Origin: Diogma glabrata
Lineage: Eukaryota > Arthropoda > Insecta > Diptera > Cylindrotomidae
DNA: 64,000 nt
Assembly (NCBI GenBank): GCA_963693315.1
Contig: OY856186.1
Location: forward strand, 300,190,910 to 300,254,909
Direction: 5' to 3'
In this document: in pieces, positions 1 through 13,100 of the stretch
Layout: every line of letters begins with the position of its first letter
Numbering within the stretch: position 1 is the first letter of the stretch
Program-made: the position numbers and the translations under genes
Notes under the pieces: generated by a model
Database searches by the model: none
Told to the model about the DNA's origin: nothing
Seen by the model: the letters and a program-made list of their open reading frames with translations, nothing else

Positions 1-874
1 AGACGCTGCCATAAACGTGAACAAAGACCTGAATAAAGTCGCCGACTGGGGTGACCAAAGCCTTCTCAATTTAGACTCTACCAAAACACAGCTGTTGATT
101 GTTTCCAGATCAAAGACCGAGTTCCCCAAAGATATTTTATTTAGTATGTGTGATGAACCAATAGGTGAATGTAAAAACATTCGTTTATTGGGTGTCACAG
201 TTTCAAATGACCTACTCTGGAATGATCATGTAATGGCGATGGCAAAAAGCGCGTCTAAAAAACTCGGCCTCCTAAATAGATGCAAAAAAATTTTCACTCC
301 ATACCAATTGCTCCATGTTTATAAGTCTTATATTCGTCCCTGTATGGAGTACTGCTGTCAAGTTTGGGGTGCTGCCTCTGTTTCCATCTTGGCCATCTTG
401 GACTCTTCAAAAGCGAGCTATACGAATTGTGGGTGATCGAACTTTGACATCAAAACTTGATTCCCTACAACATCGTCGCACTGTTGCTGACCTCGTTGTT
501 TTTTACAAATATCGTCATCAGCAGTGCTCAGATGAAATCAGCGGCATCATGCCTCAAACTTATTCTTACCCCCGTTCCACTCGGCAATTGGCTGCCGCAA
601 CCGGTGAAACGGTAAAGATCCCGCGCTGTCATACTGGCAGATCGCAGAGAGACTTCTTTGTCCGAACTGCGTACAAATGGAATAGTTTGCCCGAACACTT
701 AGTCTCAGGTGGCTTCAACCCACAGATGTTTAAAAAAAGCGTTAATCTACACCTTAGAACGCCAGTTGTTGTGGGACCCAGGTCTAGACCTAGGTCTTAA
801 AAGGTATTTATGTGTTGTTGTGACACATATTCTAAACCCTATAACACAACACATTTTATTAAAAAAAAAAAAAA
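1..874 (+). mobile_element. LINE-A copy, 3' part of the RT ORF plus tail
   Basis: The + strand reads the C-terminal part of the LINE-A reverse transcriptase (LLGVTVSNDLLWNDHV, SYIRPCMEYCCQVWG), which matches the intact copy at 51015-54038. One frame break lies near 405-415, where the reading passes from the frame starting at 17 to the frame starting at 315, so this copy is dead. The ORF stops at 800. A short 3' UTR and an A-run near 860-874 end the element. It runs off the left edge of the window, so its 5' extent is unknown. It abuts the 3' end of an RTE-like element of opposite orientation. Confidence 0.9.
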
Positions 875-1663
875 ATCAGCTTTGAATATTCATCACGGTC
901 ATTCGCAACAGCGACATAATTACTATGGCAGCCGATTTTTGTAAGGTCGTTTATTACGTCAGTCTCCCATTGTAGTCGTGGTCTACCTGCGGTCGCCCAC
1001 TCCCTGGGGTACTAACGTACATTTTTCTAATCATTCCAGACTGTGAATCGGCCCGTAGAATATGTCCAAACCAAGCAATTCTGTTAGAACGGATACAACC
1101 TATTATATCAGGACCCTCAAGAAGGTCTCTGATCTCAAAGTTATACCGGGTTCTATACTCTCCATCGTCTGTATTAAGTGGACCAAAAATTTAGCGTAGG
1201 ATCTTACGCTCAAATACAGATAAATGCGGTTCGTCATTTTGTGTAAAGGTCCACGTTTGTGACCCATACATCACAACCGGTCTAATCAATGTCTTGTATA
1301 ACTTGAGCTTGGTGTTAGTTGATACATGCGGTGATCCAAGGAGAGGTTTAATTGAGTAGAAAGTTCGATTACCTGCAGCGATTCCAGCTTTTATATCTTA
1401 AGTATGCTGTTGTTTGAGTCAAGCATTGATCCCAAATATTTAAAAGATTCAACTCCCTCAATTCGTTCATCGCCGCACATCAAATCTTTTTTCTCAGCCT
1501 CTCTTGAAACATTCATATGTTTGGTTTTATTGTAGTTAATTTGAAGACCAATTTTTCTAGCACCACCCTCAAGCGACTTGAAAGTTTCACTCATAATAGC
1601 TTCACTTCGGCCGAGGATGACAACATCATCAGCGTAAGCAATCATCTGTACTGAGTTTATAGA

Positions 1664-1671
1664 CAAGATAT
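1664..1671. repeat. Target-site duplication, left copy
   Basis: CAAGATAT directly precedes the T-run of the inserted LINE-A fragment and recurs at 2390-2397 directly after its truncated 5' end. The last bases run into the T tract, so the exact length could be 7-8 bp. Confidence 0.7.
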
Positions 1672-2389
1672 TTTTTTTTTGAATAAAATGTGTTGGGTTA
1701 TAGGGTTTACAATATGTGTCACAACAAGACATAAATATCTTTTAAGACCTAGGTCCCACAACAACTGGCGTTCTAAGGTCATGATGAACGCTTTTTTTAA
1801 ACCTCTGCGGGTTGAAGTCAACTGAGACCAAGGATTCCGGCAAACTATTCCACTTGTATGCAGTTCGGACAAAGAAGTCGTTCTGCGATCTGCCAGTATG
1901 ACAGCGTGGAATCTCAACCGTTTGACTGGTTGCTGTAGCCGATTGTCGAGTGGAACGGGGGTAAGAATAAGTTTGGGGGCATGATGCTGCTGATTTCATC
2001 TGAGCACTGTTGATGACGATATTTGTAAAAAACAACGAGGTCAGCAACAGTCCGACGATGTTGTAGGGAATCAAGCTTTGATGTCAAAGCTCGATCACCC
2101 ACAATTCGTATAGCGCGCTTTTGAACAGAGTCCAAGAGAGCCAAGATGGAAACAGAAGCAGCACCCCAAACTTGACAACAGTACTCCATACAGGGACGAA
2201 TATAGGACTTATAAACGTGGAGCAATTGGTATGGAATGAAAAATTGTTTGCATCTATTTAGGAGGCCGAGTTTTTTAGACGCGCTTTTTGCCATCGCCAT
2301 TACATGATCGTTCCAGAGTATGTCAGTTGAAACTGTGACACCCAATAAACGAATGCTTTTACATTCCCCTATTGGTTCATCTATTGGTT
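1672..2389 (-). mobile_element. LINE-A 5'-truncated insertion with target-site duplication
   Basis: A LINE-A 3' fragment on the - strand: a T-run (the poly-A tail) at about 1671-1680, the 3' UTR, then the RT C-terminus back to the LLGVTVS-equivalent block. It is truncated at its 5' end, as expected for target-primed reverse transcription. Both sides carry CAAGATAT (1664-1671 and 2390-2397). The interrupted sequence is the RTE-like RT. Confidence 0.85.
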
Positions 2390-2397
2390 CAAGATAT
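2390..2397. repeat. Target-site duplication, right copy
   Basis: CAAGATAT, the partner of the copy at 1664-1671. Confidence 0.7.
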
Positions 2398-4835
2398 TGT
2401 TATTAGTCGGTAGTTTCTTTTGTCGGCACACGTATTCCAAGGCTTAATTAAAAAGTATAGGAGAGAAAGCATCACCTTGTCTTAAGCCGGAGTTGACTTT
2501 AAAAAACTTTGATATTTCGTTGTCTACTCGTACACAGCATTGAGAGTTCTTACTGTCATTTTGCATAGTGATACCAGCTTACTAGGAATTCCCATCGACA
2601 CCAGAGCAGACCATATAGTCTCTCGTTCGAGAGAGTCGTAGGCCTGCCTGAAATCAATGAAGAGTTGGTGCACAGGTATGTTGAACTCTCGGCACTATTC
2701 CAAAATCATCCTTATCGAGAAAAGTGTATCGGTAGTACTTCGGCCCCGCCGGAAACTACACTGATATTCTCCAAACAGTTGTTTAGCAAGAGGGATTGAT
2801 TTTGGATAGCAAAATGTAGGAAAAGATCTTATATGCTGTGCAAAGGAGAGCTATTCCTCTGTAGTTTGCACATTGTAGGCGATTGCCTTTTTTATTAATT
2901 GGTATCAGCATAGCTGTGTTCCAGTCCTGTGGCATGGTTTCAGTCCTCCAGATCATTCGAACAAGCTCAAACAATCTTAAGGATAGAATTTCGCCACCAT
3001 GTACAATCATTTCGGATGCTAAATCGTCGATACCGGGTGCTTTATTGCGTTTTAATTTTGACAGTGCGTTTTAATTTTGACTTATTGCGTTTTAATTTTG
3101 ACTTCGAAACCCTCTGTGGTTGGTTCGTCTACATGTACCTTTGACGCACGAATAAGCTTTGCTCGTCGCCCGACTTGTTGCTGGTCACTTAAGTTGAGAA
3201 GATTCTCAAAATAAGCGGCCCAAGTATCTAAAATATTTTTAAGGTCTACTTGTAGCTCCCGATCTTCGATTTGAATAGCTGTCGATCTAGTTTGAGGGCC
3301 CTTCTTTAAGGTTTTAACCTGTTGAAAAAAGTTACGCGATTGATGTTTCTTATTGAAGCTTTCAATCTCCTCACACTGTCTCTTCCACCATTCTATCTTC
3401 GTTCGTCTACATAGCTTTGTAACGGCTTGTCTTGCCAGTTTATAGTTCTCCTTCGTGGACCTGGTGTTGCGTCCTTGTAGACACTTCAGATAGCAATCTC
3501 TTTTGTATTGAATAGCATCAAGGCATGCTTGATCCATCCATGGCTTCTGGGAGTGGTTCTGTGGTCGTCCAACTATTCCCTCAGCAGCGCTTAAAACAGC
3601 ATCTTTGAGCAAATACCATGACTTATCGACGTCTCCATTAATGGTTTCTGATTTATCCAATGTTTCGGCAATATGGATTTGATACCTCTCTTCTGTTTCA
3701 GCATTCTTTAATGATGAGATGTTAAAACGTTTCCGTTGATTGAATTTTGGAATGCCTGGATTTGGGAAGTGGAACCTTATTGTTGCACATACAAGAAAGT
3801 GGTCACTTCCAATGTATGCACCTCTAAAGGATCGCACATCCAGAACGCTCGAAAAGAAACGTGCTGTTACTAGAACGCGATCAATTTGATTTCGAGTGTT
3901 TCCATTCGGTGAGACCCAAGTCTGCTTATGGATCGATCGATGCGGAAAGAACGTACTGGAAATTCTCAAATTATTTGATAATGAAAAACTCAGTCATTCT
4001 TTCACCATTATCATTCGAATTCAAATGCAGGCTGTTGGGACCCACCACATTTCCATAAGAGATATCTCTTCCAACCTGCCCATTAAAGTCACCAAGAACC
4101 ATAATGAAGTCGCGTGTTGGTGTTTGTTTCATAACCTCTTCCAGTGCTATGTAGAAATTATCCTTCTCGTCGACAGTCTTAGCTTCAGTAGGTGCATGCA
4201 CGGCAATAAGAGAAATATTGTTATATGTACCGCGTACATGTAGGTATCAGATCCTCTCACTGACCGGGATGAGTTTCATCACGGTTTCTTGTATGCGTGC
4301 ACCAACAAGAAAACCAGTTCCAAATTCTCTTAGAGAAGGATGACCACTACAGTATAGAGAGTGACTATCCAAATCTTGTTTTCCGATTATCAGCTGTCTA
4401 ATTTCTTGTAGAGCAATGATATCCATCCTATACCTCTCAGCCTCTGTTTCTAGACTTATTAGAGCATCAGGAGCGCTCAGGCTGCGCACATTCCACGTTC
4501 CGATTCGGTAGTCTGGTCCATTTTCACGTCCAGGAAAATTTCTATTTTTAAATCCGGATGTTATTCTCTTTCTGATTTCCAAATCTAACAAATTTTTTTC
4601 CGGGGTTAGGGTGTTAACCTTAGGCCCAACCCAAATTTTCGTGAACGGGTTCATTCTGAATATTAAGCGAGCCGCTTGATTCAAGACAGACGCCCGCTCC
4701 AAGCCGCCTCTGACATGGAGAACAGACGCTTGAGTCGCATTGGTTGTAAGGCGCCAATTCGCCATGATGTAGCGTCATTGACTGAGCAATTGTGTTTGCA
4801 GCATGCAATTCAGTTGCAAGCTCTTAAAAGAAAAA

Positions 4836-5763
4836 GTTAAAGCTCAGATTTAAATTACACATCTTCTAATTTGGTATAGTAGTATTTTTTACCAGCGAAT
4901 ACGAAAATTGGTCGTTGTGTGCATATTCATATGCGAATGTGCGGATATTCAGTGTCTCAGATTAAAATATTAAAAAAAACTGTTGGGGTCCCATTGAAAT
5001 GGACAAAAAAACGCATCAAATTAATAAATTACTATTAAAATTCAACCAATTATAATCGAAAATCTGTTGAAACATTCCTATACACTAATGACATCTATTG
5101 TTAAAAAAATGAAATGTATTACTATTATTTTTGTTGTACCCTATGTATAACATGTCATATCATTATGTTGTACTAATAAATAAACTCTCTTATAAAAGCT
5201 TCTATTAGCAAACACGCGTTTTATTAAATCCACAATATTTATTAATAAGGAAGTTCTCAACCAGTGTTGCCTGGAGTTACGGAAATATCTCCAAAAAAAT
5301 CAAAAACTAGTAAAAATATTAATGATTTTGTAGGCAGTATAACAAAATTTTAATGATTAAAAATAATTATAATAAAAATAACGACGCCTATGTAAACAAA
5401 TGTCACAACAAACAAGTGGTAAGAAATAGGAGTAGAAATTTATCTAATTTAATTGTTTTCAAAACAAATTTATACCAAAATAAATAATACATCTCTGTTT
5501 TACTTTTTGTCTCATCTTTTATCTCTCGCTGTGCTATCTGTCAGAAATTCATTGGCAAAAAAATTCTACTATATTTCGCTGTAAACGTGTAATTGAACAA
5601 TTAAAAATGTGCATTATCGCTATCGATGTAATACAAACCCCTAAGAGCCATTGCGTTTAAATTCGAAGTAAAACGATGCTTGTCTTCGAAATACGTCTAA
5701 CTTCATCTTTCATAAATGTCAAAAACAACAATAACCTAAAAATTTCGTTGCAAATTTTTTATT
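4836..5763. other. Intergenic AT-rich stretch upstream of mRpS15
   Basis: No supported gene or repeat. It is AT-rich and must contain the mRpS15 promoter and 5' UTR. I see no convincing TATA box immediately upstream of the start codon. Confidence 0.5.
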
Positions 5764-6618
5764 ATGATTTCAATCTTCGTAAAAAATTTAGTCAATACAT
5801 TCAAATTAAGTAACAATATTACACGTAATTATGCTTTTAAATCAGATTTAAAAATTAAATGGGTTCGACCTGAAAAAATACCTTGCTACGATCCACGCAA
5901 AACCGGAGATTTAGTTCCATTTCCAGAATTGAATAACAATGATATCATAACAAATTTTCGTAATTCTAAGGAGCTAGAAACTGCAGATGCAACTGTTAGA
6001 AAGTTATTTGAAATAAAACATAATCCCAGAAAAGAAGCTGTGAGAATTGTTGTCGAAAATTTAACGAAAAACGTTCAACGACATGGTTTGGATTATGGAT
6101 CAATGGAGTCCAAATGTACGTACAATATTTCAATGAGGTTTTAATTATTACTAATTGATTTCTTTTTTGCAGTGGCCTCTATGACCGCAAATATTAGAAG
6201 TATGCAACAAATAATGCTTGAGTTTCCTCGGAATAAAATACTAAAAGTAAAACTAAAAGAATTAATCGATAAAAGAAAAAAATATTTAAAATTTCTCCGT
6301 CGGTACGACTATAAACGCTTTGAATGGTTAATTGAGAAATTAGATATTGTTTATAAATCTCCGCCATCAAGTTTCCATTGGATCACACGAAAAGATTCGT
6401 TACGAAAACTAACCGATATACATTGTGAAAATATAAAAAATGAACGTCTCAATGAATATCGTAAACGATTAGAGATACAGAAAATTGAATTTTTAGAAAA
6501 TAAAATAAAAAAACTGGAATTTATTCAGAGTTCTCAAAAGGAATTCAAATTACCAATAACCATCACCAATGATGATATTGATGCGGCAAAGAAACAGCTG
6601 AGTGATTTACAAAAGTAA
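5764..6618 (+). CDS. mRpS15: Mitochondrial ribosomal protein S15 (uS15m), two exons
   Basis: Exon 1 is 5764-6115 and exon 2 is 6173-6618. The 57-bp intron 6116-6172 has GTACGT...TTTTTTGCAG ends and splits codon 118, giving 265 aa. The encoded protein belongs to the small subunit of the mitochondrial ribosome, where uS15 binds the 12S rRNA central domain. The uS15 signature is clear at residues 151-176: KKYLKFLRRYDYKRFEWLIEK. The N-terminal ~25 residues are rich in Asn, Lys and hydrophobic residues, as for a mitochondrial presequence. The block KIKWVRPEKIPCYDPRKTGD near residue 30 resembles insect bonobo/mRpS15 proteins (from memory of the family). The C-terminus is a Lys/Glu-rich helix with coiled-coil character. 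The start ATG at 5764 is the first in frame. Nothing indicates decay. It is convergent with Dlish. Confidence 0.95.
6116..6172 (+). other. mRpS15 intron (57 bp)
   Basis: It starts GTACGTAC and ends with a pyrimidine tract and TTTTTTGCAG. Removing it restores a continuous uS15 frame across the split Leu codon (T from exon 1, TG from exon 2). Without splicing the frame stops at 6144. Confidence 0.9.
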
Positions 6619-6979
6619 AAAAAATAGAACAAAGTTTTTTCTAGTGTATAAAAAATTTATAGTAAAACAAAAATGTCTTAAAATATAATTTTGTCTGTTT
6701 TTTTTATAACAAATTATCTTATCCTATCTATAATTTGATAAATAAATTATGATTACAATTAACACCTTTTCTCCTAGACAAATGGAATGAGATTATATTT
6801 TACAGTAAACTTGGTTTACAATTTTTTTTCGTATTGTTGAGAGATTCTGAGACATTAGGTTAAGGCATCTTTGTTTTAATAATACTAATACATAAATCTT
6901 AAAATTTAATATCCAGCCGAAAATTAAAACTAGATAAAATATCGTAACGTTACTATTTGAATTAGTGTATAAATACTTA

Positions 6980-7144
6980 TTACAGGCTAGTCATGGCAGG
7001 AGGTCTGGCATAAGCTTTTGGTATAAAACCATACTTTCTTGTTTTTGGAGCATATGCCCATAGCCATCCGTCAACTGTTTGATTGTTTAAATCGGCATAT
7101 ATCCAATCACCACGGCGAACCGATAAATCATCTGGCGCTTGAGC
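6980..7144 (-). CDS. Dlish: Dlish exon 3 (rest of SH3-3 and C-terminus)
   Basis: The acceptor TTTATTTTCAG ends at 7145. The exon reads AQAPDDLSVRRGDWIYADL, then DGWLWAYAPKTRKYGFIPKA and YARPPAMTSL, with stop TAA at 6982-6980. It continues the SH3 fold begun by MLYDYK at the end of exon 2: the ALYDY and GFIP halves of one SH3 domain are split by the long phase-0 intron. At 55 codons it is easily missed. Confidence 0.93.
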   Translation of the reverse strand, partial: AQAPDDLSVRRGDWIYADLNNQTVDGWLWAYAPKTRKYGFIPKAYARPPAMTSL

Positions 7145-10100
7145 CTGAAAATAAAAATTGGTAAATTTTGTTATTACTTTGATACAATTTGCTATAATTA
7201 TCTGAACATAGCGCTTAGAGATGAAGAAAACCTGACATCAGAAAATATATTCATGAGCCCTTAAAAACTGAAAATACCGACTATCAAATGTGGAAAACCA
7301 TCAGCAGGTGCCAATCCACCCATTAGGTTTTAAATGGCATCTGGGCAAGAAGTGATGAAGAAAAATCAAACGCCGCTCATTAACTACAGACGATTTTCCC
7401 CATGTGAAGAAAAAACAATGAAATTTTACTACAGCAATAAGAGGTTCATTCTTTGATTTTTTTAACCTGTAAAATTTAAATGGAAGGTGAATACATCAGA
7501 AATGACGGTTGAAGACGACAACATCTGCGTTTGAGTTTATTGATCTGTATTCATCTGTACTGAGTTTATTGGTAAAACTTTTTTTCTTTATACAAAGTTA
7601 GGTATATAGGTATGTAAAGTGTTGATTATAATATATCATAGATTAACGTTTCTGAAAATCCGAAGATACCAATTTAAGGTTTTCCAAGACTACCTAGATT
7701 ACATATATCTGCACTAGCACTACTCTGATAGATCTTTTGGATAAAAAATCTTCTAACCAACAGATCAAGGTTTTACAGATTCCAAATGAAATTAATTTAT
7801 TGTTAAGAGCCCGATGCCAAACTCTGTCAAACGCCTTGGAAAAGTCAAGGGAAATAATATGAGACTCACCAAAGTTATGAATTGTTTTACCCCATTTCTC
7901 CGTGAGGACTGACATGATATCACCAGTAGACCGTGTTTTACGAAATCCATATTGGCGGTCGTGGAGAAGATTGTTGTTTTCGAGATATGTCATTAGTTTA
8001 TAATTAATAATTTTTTTCATAACTTTAGCAAGTATCGAGAGGTTAATGCAATGGGACGATAGTTTGATGGGTCAGACTTGTTGCCCCTTTTTCGGGACTG
8101 GTTGAACATTAGTCAGTTCCACATTGATGGATAAAGACCGAAGTTTAGCAATAAATCAAAGACTAATTAGTGGATAAACCAGGGTATCCGCGCAACGTTT
8201 TAGTATAATAGGTTGTATACCGTCCGGACCACCAGACTTGCTAAGATCTAGATTAAGCAGTGTTGACCGCAAAATTCTTGGACGAAAGTAAATTTTGTTC
8301 ATTGATGATTGGATAGGTGGAATGTTCGGCGGATTTATACCGGAATCATCGACGAGAGTTAGCAGCAAAATTTGTCGCAAGTAGATCTGCCTTTGCTTTG
8401 ATTTCCGTTACAAGGTTTCCATGGTCATCCATTAATGATGGAATATAAGATTTGATAAAGTTATTGCCAACCTCTCGGATAAAATTCCAATACCAATACT
8501 ATGACAGTTGTTTCTAGCCCTGATATACAGAGATCGACTGCTGGGAGATTTATCACTCTGGTATTTGTCAAACGCTAACATTTTGTTGATTTTAGCTATA
8601 GAACATTCGTCAGAAAACCAAGATTTGGACCCATTTTTCTTTTTCACAATACTGGTTGGAATAAAAATGTTCATTCCCAGTAGAATAATGAACGTGATCA
8701 ATGCAGTTGCTTGGTTAACATTTTTATTCTGTAGAAACACACGTCAATCGATTTCGTTGTAAAATTTATTAGGTTTCTGCCAATTACATCTATTGTGATG
8801 CCAAACCTTTCGAGGAGGGGACAAGTTTGTAGTAGGCGCTCGAGAACTTATTTCAAAATAGGCAGAAACTACACAATGATCTGATCTGCCAAGAGGAGAA
8901 TCGACTGAGCAAGTATATTTAGCAGAATGAGTTATCATGAAAAGGTCAAGTAGATAGTAGAATGGCTAGCAATATTTGGAATATGGGTTGGCCTATCTAC
9001 TAGTTGTGTAAGCTGATTAGAATCAGCAAGAAATTTAGCATATCTTCCTTCTAATGATGTTTTGGTTGAGCAACGTAGCCAATCTTTGTGGTGGACGTTG
9101 AAATCACTTGCTAATACAATTTCTGCATTAGGCGCGGTGATGAAAGAGAACGCGGAGAAGAGAGATGAAAGAGGCGCGGTGATGTCTGTAAGAGAATTAA
9201 ATGCGTCTAAGGTTTGATTATGGTGGTAATTAGGACTACGGTATAAATAACACAGATACATGTCATATTTATTTACGGTGATTTTGAGCCAGATAAAGCA
9301 GTATTTAGAAATACTACTAGTTTCATATTAAAGGAGCCTTGTATATTTAACATCATTGCGTATTTATATATCATTCATTACATGCACCACGGTGTTCAAA
9401 AAATGCAAATTCAGGAGAATAATTGTTACAGCTGAATCGTGTATTGTCAATATTTAAAACTTAAGTTTCACCAGCGCAAGTAAATGCGGTTTCTTTTGAT
9501 TAAGATGGTATTGAATGCTAAGAAAGTTTTTTAGAGGCCCTGTATGTTAGTGGAATCGATTACGAAGTTTGAGTGCATTGTATTGAAATTAATAATGGTT
9601 AAATTAAAAGTTTAATAGTGAGGAACTAAAAATAACCAAAAATCAGAAGAGACTGATAGAGTTAGAACAAACATAGGCTGTAAAGATAAGACTGAGATAG
9701 GCCATAAAAAATTTTGCAGTTCTGTGAGTTCTCACTATCCGACCGACAATGGTAGAAAACAAAAAAAGGAAAACTTGTAACTGAAAGTTATTGTTGAATA
9801 GAGTTTATTAATTGAATTGCATGTAATATATTTATTGTAAATTTAAAATTTGTAAATATGAAATGTTAAATTACTCTAACATCGATACAACAGAATTTAA
9901 TCAATGAAATTAGAAAAAGAAGAGAGAAAAACAGGAAAGACAACTGTACTATGGAATATGTGAATTGTATATTTGTAACGACGGACTATTTTCAATTTTT
10001 ACTCTAAAATAATAGTATTCTTTTCAAAGAAATTCGCTAACAATTTATTAATTTATTCTCTTCAATTGTAATAAGCGTTGGGGCATTTGTTTGTACTAGT

Positions 10101-13100
10101 GTGCAAAAACATTTTTTTTGTTGACGGTTTAGTTACGTCACTCAATGTCAATTAAATGTCAATGTCACTTATACTCAATGTCAATTATAATACATGTTTT
10201 ACATAAGTTATTGTTTAATTTGTAAAAAGTAAGATTGTTGTCTGTATTAGTTAAAATTGCTTATTACGATACATGGAGAGGGAAACAGGAAACCTAATAT
10301 GCGTATATAAGCGATCAAATTGTTTTGATCAAAGATTAGTAACTAATTAAAATTAAACAAAGATATATAAATTAAGGTATATAAATTTAAACCAAAAAAA
10401 TTATTACATAAATTTAAATCGAAACCGAGGCTAATTTTTGATATATAAAAATAAATTATTTGTTTTAATGGTGATATCGAAGTTTTTTTGTTTATTTATT
10501 TAAATGTAATAAGTTTTAGTGAAAATTGTTTGATAAATCATTTAGTAAATAAACTGAAAATGAATCTTAAACACAAATTCAAATACAAAAATGTGAAAAT
10601 ATTTATTCAAGTAAAGTAATAACGAAACCGTTCAACACAATTTTTATACCCAATGGCTACGGTGATCGCTTCATTCCACGCCGTTACATGTTAAATGCAA
10701 ATATTCATAAATTTAATGTCAATCAACAAGCAACTAAAAAAGTTAATGATATTGCTGAGCTTCGAAATAGAAATAATTATTGGCGTATTGGCGTAGATAA
10801 ATTCGATCAAACTATGAGGGATATATTTCAAATTGACAGACATAATTTGGATTTAACATTTCATGATGCTTTTAATAAAGTTACGTTTAGTAAAATGAAT
10901 TACAATCAACATTTGTTCCGCCTACAATCAACATTTGTTCCACAGAACTGGTTTTGGGAGAACACAACATTCAAGAAATAAAATAAAGTAAGCCTTTTGT
11001 ATTTTGATTTGTATAATTTTGTTGATTTATTTTTGTACTGCTAAATTATTTTCTCCGTTAGCTAATTAATAGTTTATTTACATTATTCTGTGATTCATAA
11101 ATAAGAGATTTGCAAGTGTAATTTGTTTGTCATAGATTCAATAGTTTTTTTTTTTTTTATAGTTCGAGCTAATCACTTAGGTTATTGACCTCTAATGCTT
11201 TATGCACGTGTTAGCGATAGGAATGGAAAGTTTAAAGGTTGGTATTTAGGGATTTGGGATAGGACTGGAGCGATAGTGTTGATGTACTGCTGATTTAAAA
11301 GCTTGAGGATTGTATGTAGCAGGGAAAACATTTTTTGGTAATCGATTCCACCAGTATACCGAACGTGGAAGAAAGGTGTTATTATAGCTAGATGTTCTCA
11401 CATATGAGGCCTCCAAGGTATGCTTATGGGAATGCAACGATTGTCTTGTGGCTCGTGACGATTTGCGTAATGGTGGTATTAAATCATTAACATCTTTAGA
11501 GCATTTACCGTAGTAGTATCTGTAGAATAGTGTAAGAGCTCCAACCACTCTTCTATGATGGAGAGAATCCATACCCGATGTTATCATTGGATCATCAATC
11601 AGTTTTAAAGCACGTCTGTGGACTCTGTCTACAAAATTTAAAGAGGTTTCTGGTGCTGCAGCCCATATATGGGAGTCGAATTCGAGGATTGGTCGTATAT
11701 ATGCCTTATAGATCGTAGCAATTTCAGATGGTGAGAAAAAGGTTTTACAGCGACGCAGGAAACCAAGTCGTTGGGATCCCAATTTTGCAACAGAAAGAAT
11801 TTGATCATGCCATTTTAGTTTGTGATTAAAATTAGTACCCAACAGCTTAAGCGTAGGTGAGTTTATTATTGGTTGGCTGGAAAACGTTGCATTGCAGCTA
11901 TATAGCGAGGTTTTATGAGACAAAACACACGACTTCGTCTTCGTAGCATTAAATGTCACAAGATTCCGTTTACCCCAATCAAGGATTAATTCAAGATCTA
12001 CATCCAAGGATTCAACCATTTTTCTACGATGAAAATTGGTGGTTAGACTAGATGGCTGTTTTTTAAATGAATAGGAATGGAAGATAGTACTGTCGTCGGC
12101 AAAGCTATATATTGGGTTGGTGGTGATAGATAACAAATCGTTGATAAAAATCAGAAAAAGGGTTGGTGATAGAACCGAACCCTGGGGAACACCGGCTTGG
12201 ATTGGGAATTTATCCGACATGGCACCATCCAGCACTACTCTGATAGATCTTTGGGATAAAAAATCTTCTAACCAACAGATCAAGGTTTTACAGACTCCAA
12301 ATGAAATTAATTTATTGTTAAGGGCCCGATGCCAAACTCTGTCAAACGCCTTGGATATGTCAAGGGAAATAATATGAGACTCACCAAAGTTATGAATTGT
12401 TTTACCCCATTTCTCCGTGAGGACTGTCATGATGTCACCAGTAGACCGTGTCTTACGAAATCCATATTGGCGGTCGTGGAGAAGATTGTTGTTTTCGAGA
12501 TATGCCATTAGTTTATAATTAATAATTTTTTCCATAACTTTAGCAAGTATCGAAGTTAATGCAATGGGACGATAGTTTGATGGGTCAGACTTGTTGCCCT
12601 TTTTCGGGACTGGTTGAATATTAGTCAGTTTCCACATTGATGGGTAAAGACCCGAGCTTAAGGACAAATGAAAAAGACTAAAGTGGGTAGACCAGGGTAT
12701 CCGCGCAACGTTTTAATACAATAGGTGGTATACCGTCCGGACCAGCAGATTTGCTAAGATCTAGATTAAGCAATGTTGACCGCAAAATTCTTGGACGAAA
12801 GTAAATTTTGTTCATTGATGATTGGATAGGTGGAATGTTAGGCGGATTTATACCGGAATCATCGACCACAGAGTTAGCAGCAAAACTTGCCGCAAGTAGA
12901 TCTGCCTTCGCTTTGATTTCCATTACAGGGTTTCCTTGGTTATCCATCAATGGTGGAATAGAAGATTTGATAAAGTTATTGCCAACCTCTCGGATAAAAT
13001 TCCAATATGACCGGCTGCCTTTTGTAGCGCGTAAAATTTTGCGCTTAGCATTGGAATTGAAAAGAAATTTAGCTTTATTAAATATTCTATGACAGTTGTT

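Larger units (their letters stand above)
1391..4765 (-). pseudogene. RTE-like endonuclease/reverse transcriptase pseudogene
   Basis: Decayed polyprotein in several frames. Frame 4765-4247 contains YRIGTWNVRSLSAP and RMDIIALQEIR, the catalytic Glu block of AP-type endonucleases. Frame 4201-3971 contains VLGDFNGQVGRD. Frame 3969-3082 contains HKQTWVSPNGNTRNQIDRV and GSDHFLV (the SDH catalytic His). Frame 3010-2783 begins the RT (NYRGIALLCTAYKIF). After the inserted LINE-A piece, RT motif C is seen as MIAYADDVVILG (upstream of 1620), followed by FKYLGSMLD. Stops and frameshifts throughout make it non-coding. The two Met-containing reads near the 4250-4765 end represent the true N-terminus only approximately. 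Confidence 0.85.
875..4835 (-). mobile_element. RTE-like LINE copy 1, interrupted
   Basis: On the - strand this is a decayed non-LTR element with an AP-endonuclease followed by an RT, in the style of the RTE/BovB-type proteins often mis-annotated as craniofacial development protein 2. Blocks on the same strand run from endonuclease at high coordinates to RT at low coordinates. The 3' end near 875 matches the third copy, which starts near 35175 (shared AATATTCA-CACGGTCA region). A LINE-A fragment is inserted at 1672-2389. The 5' boundary near 4835 is approximate. Confidence 0.85.
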
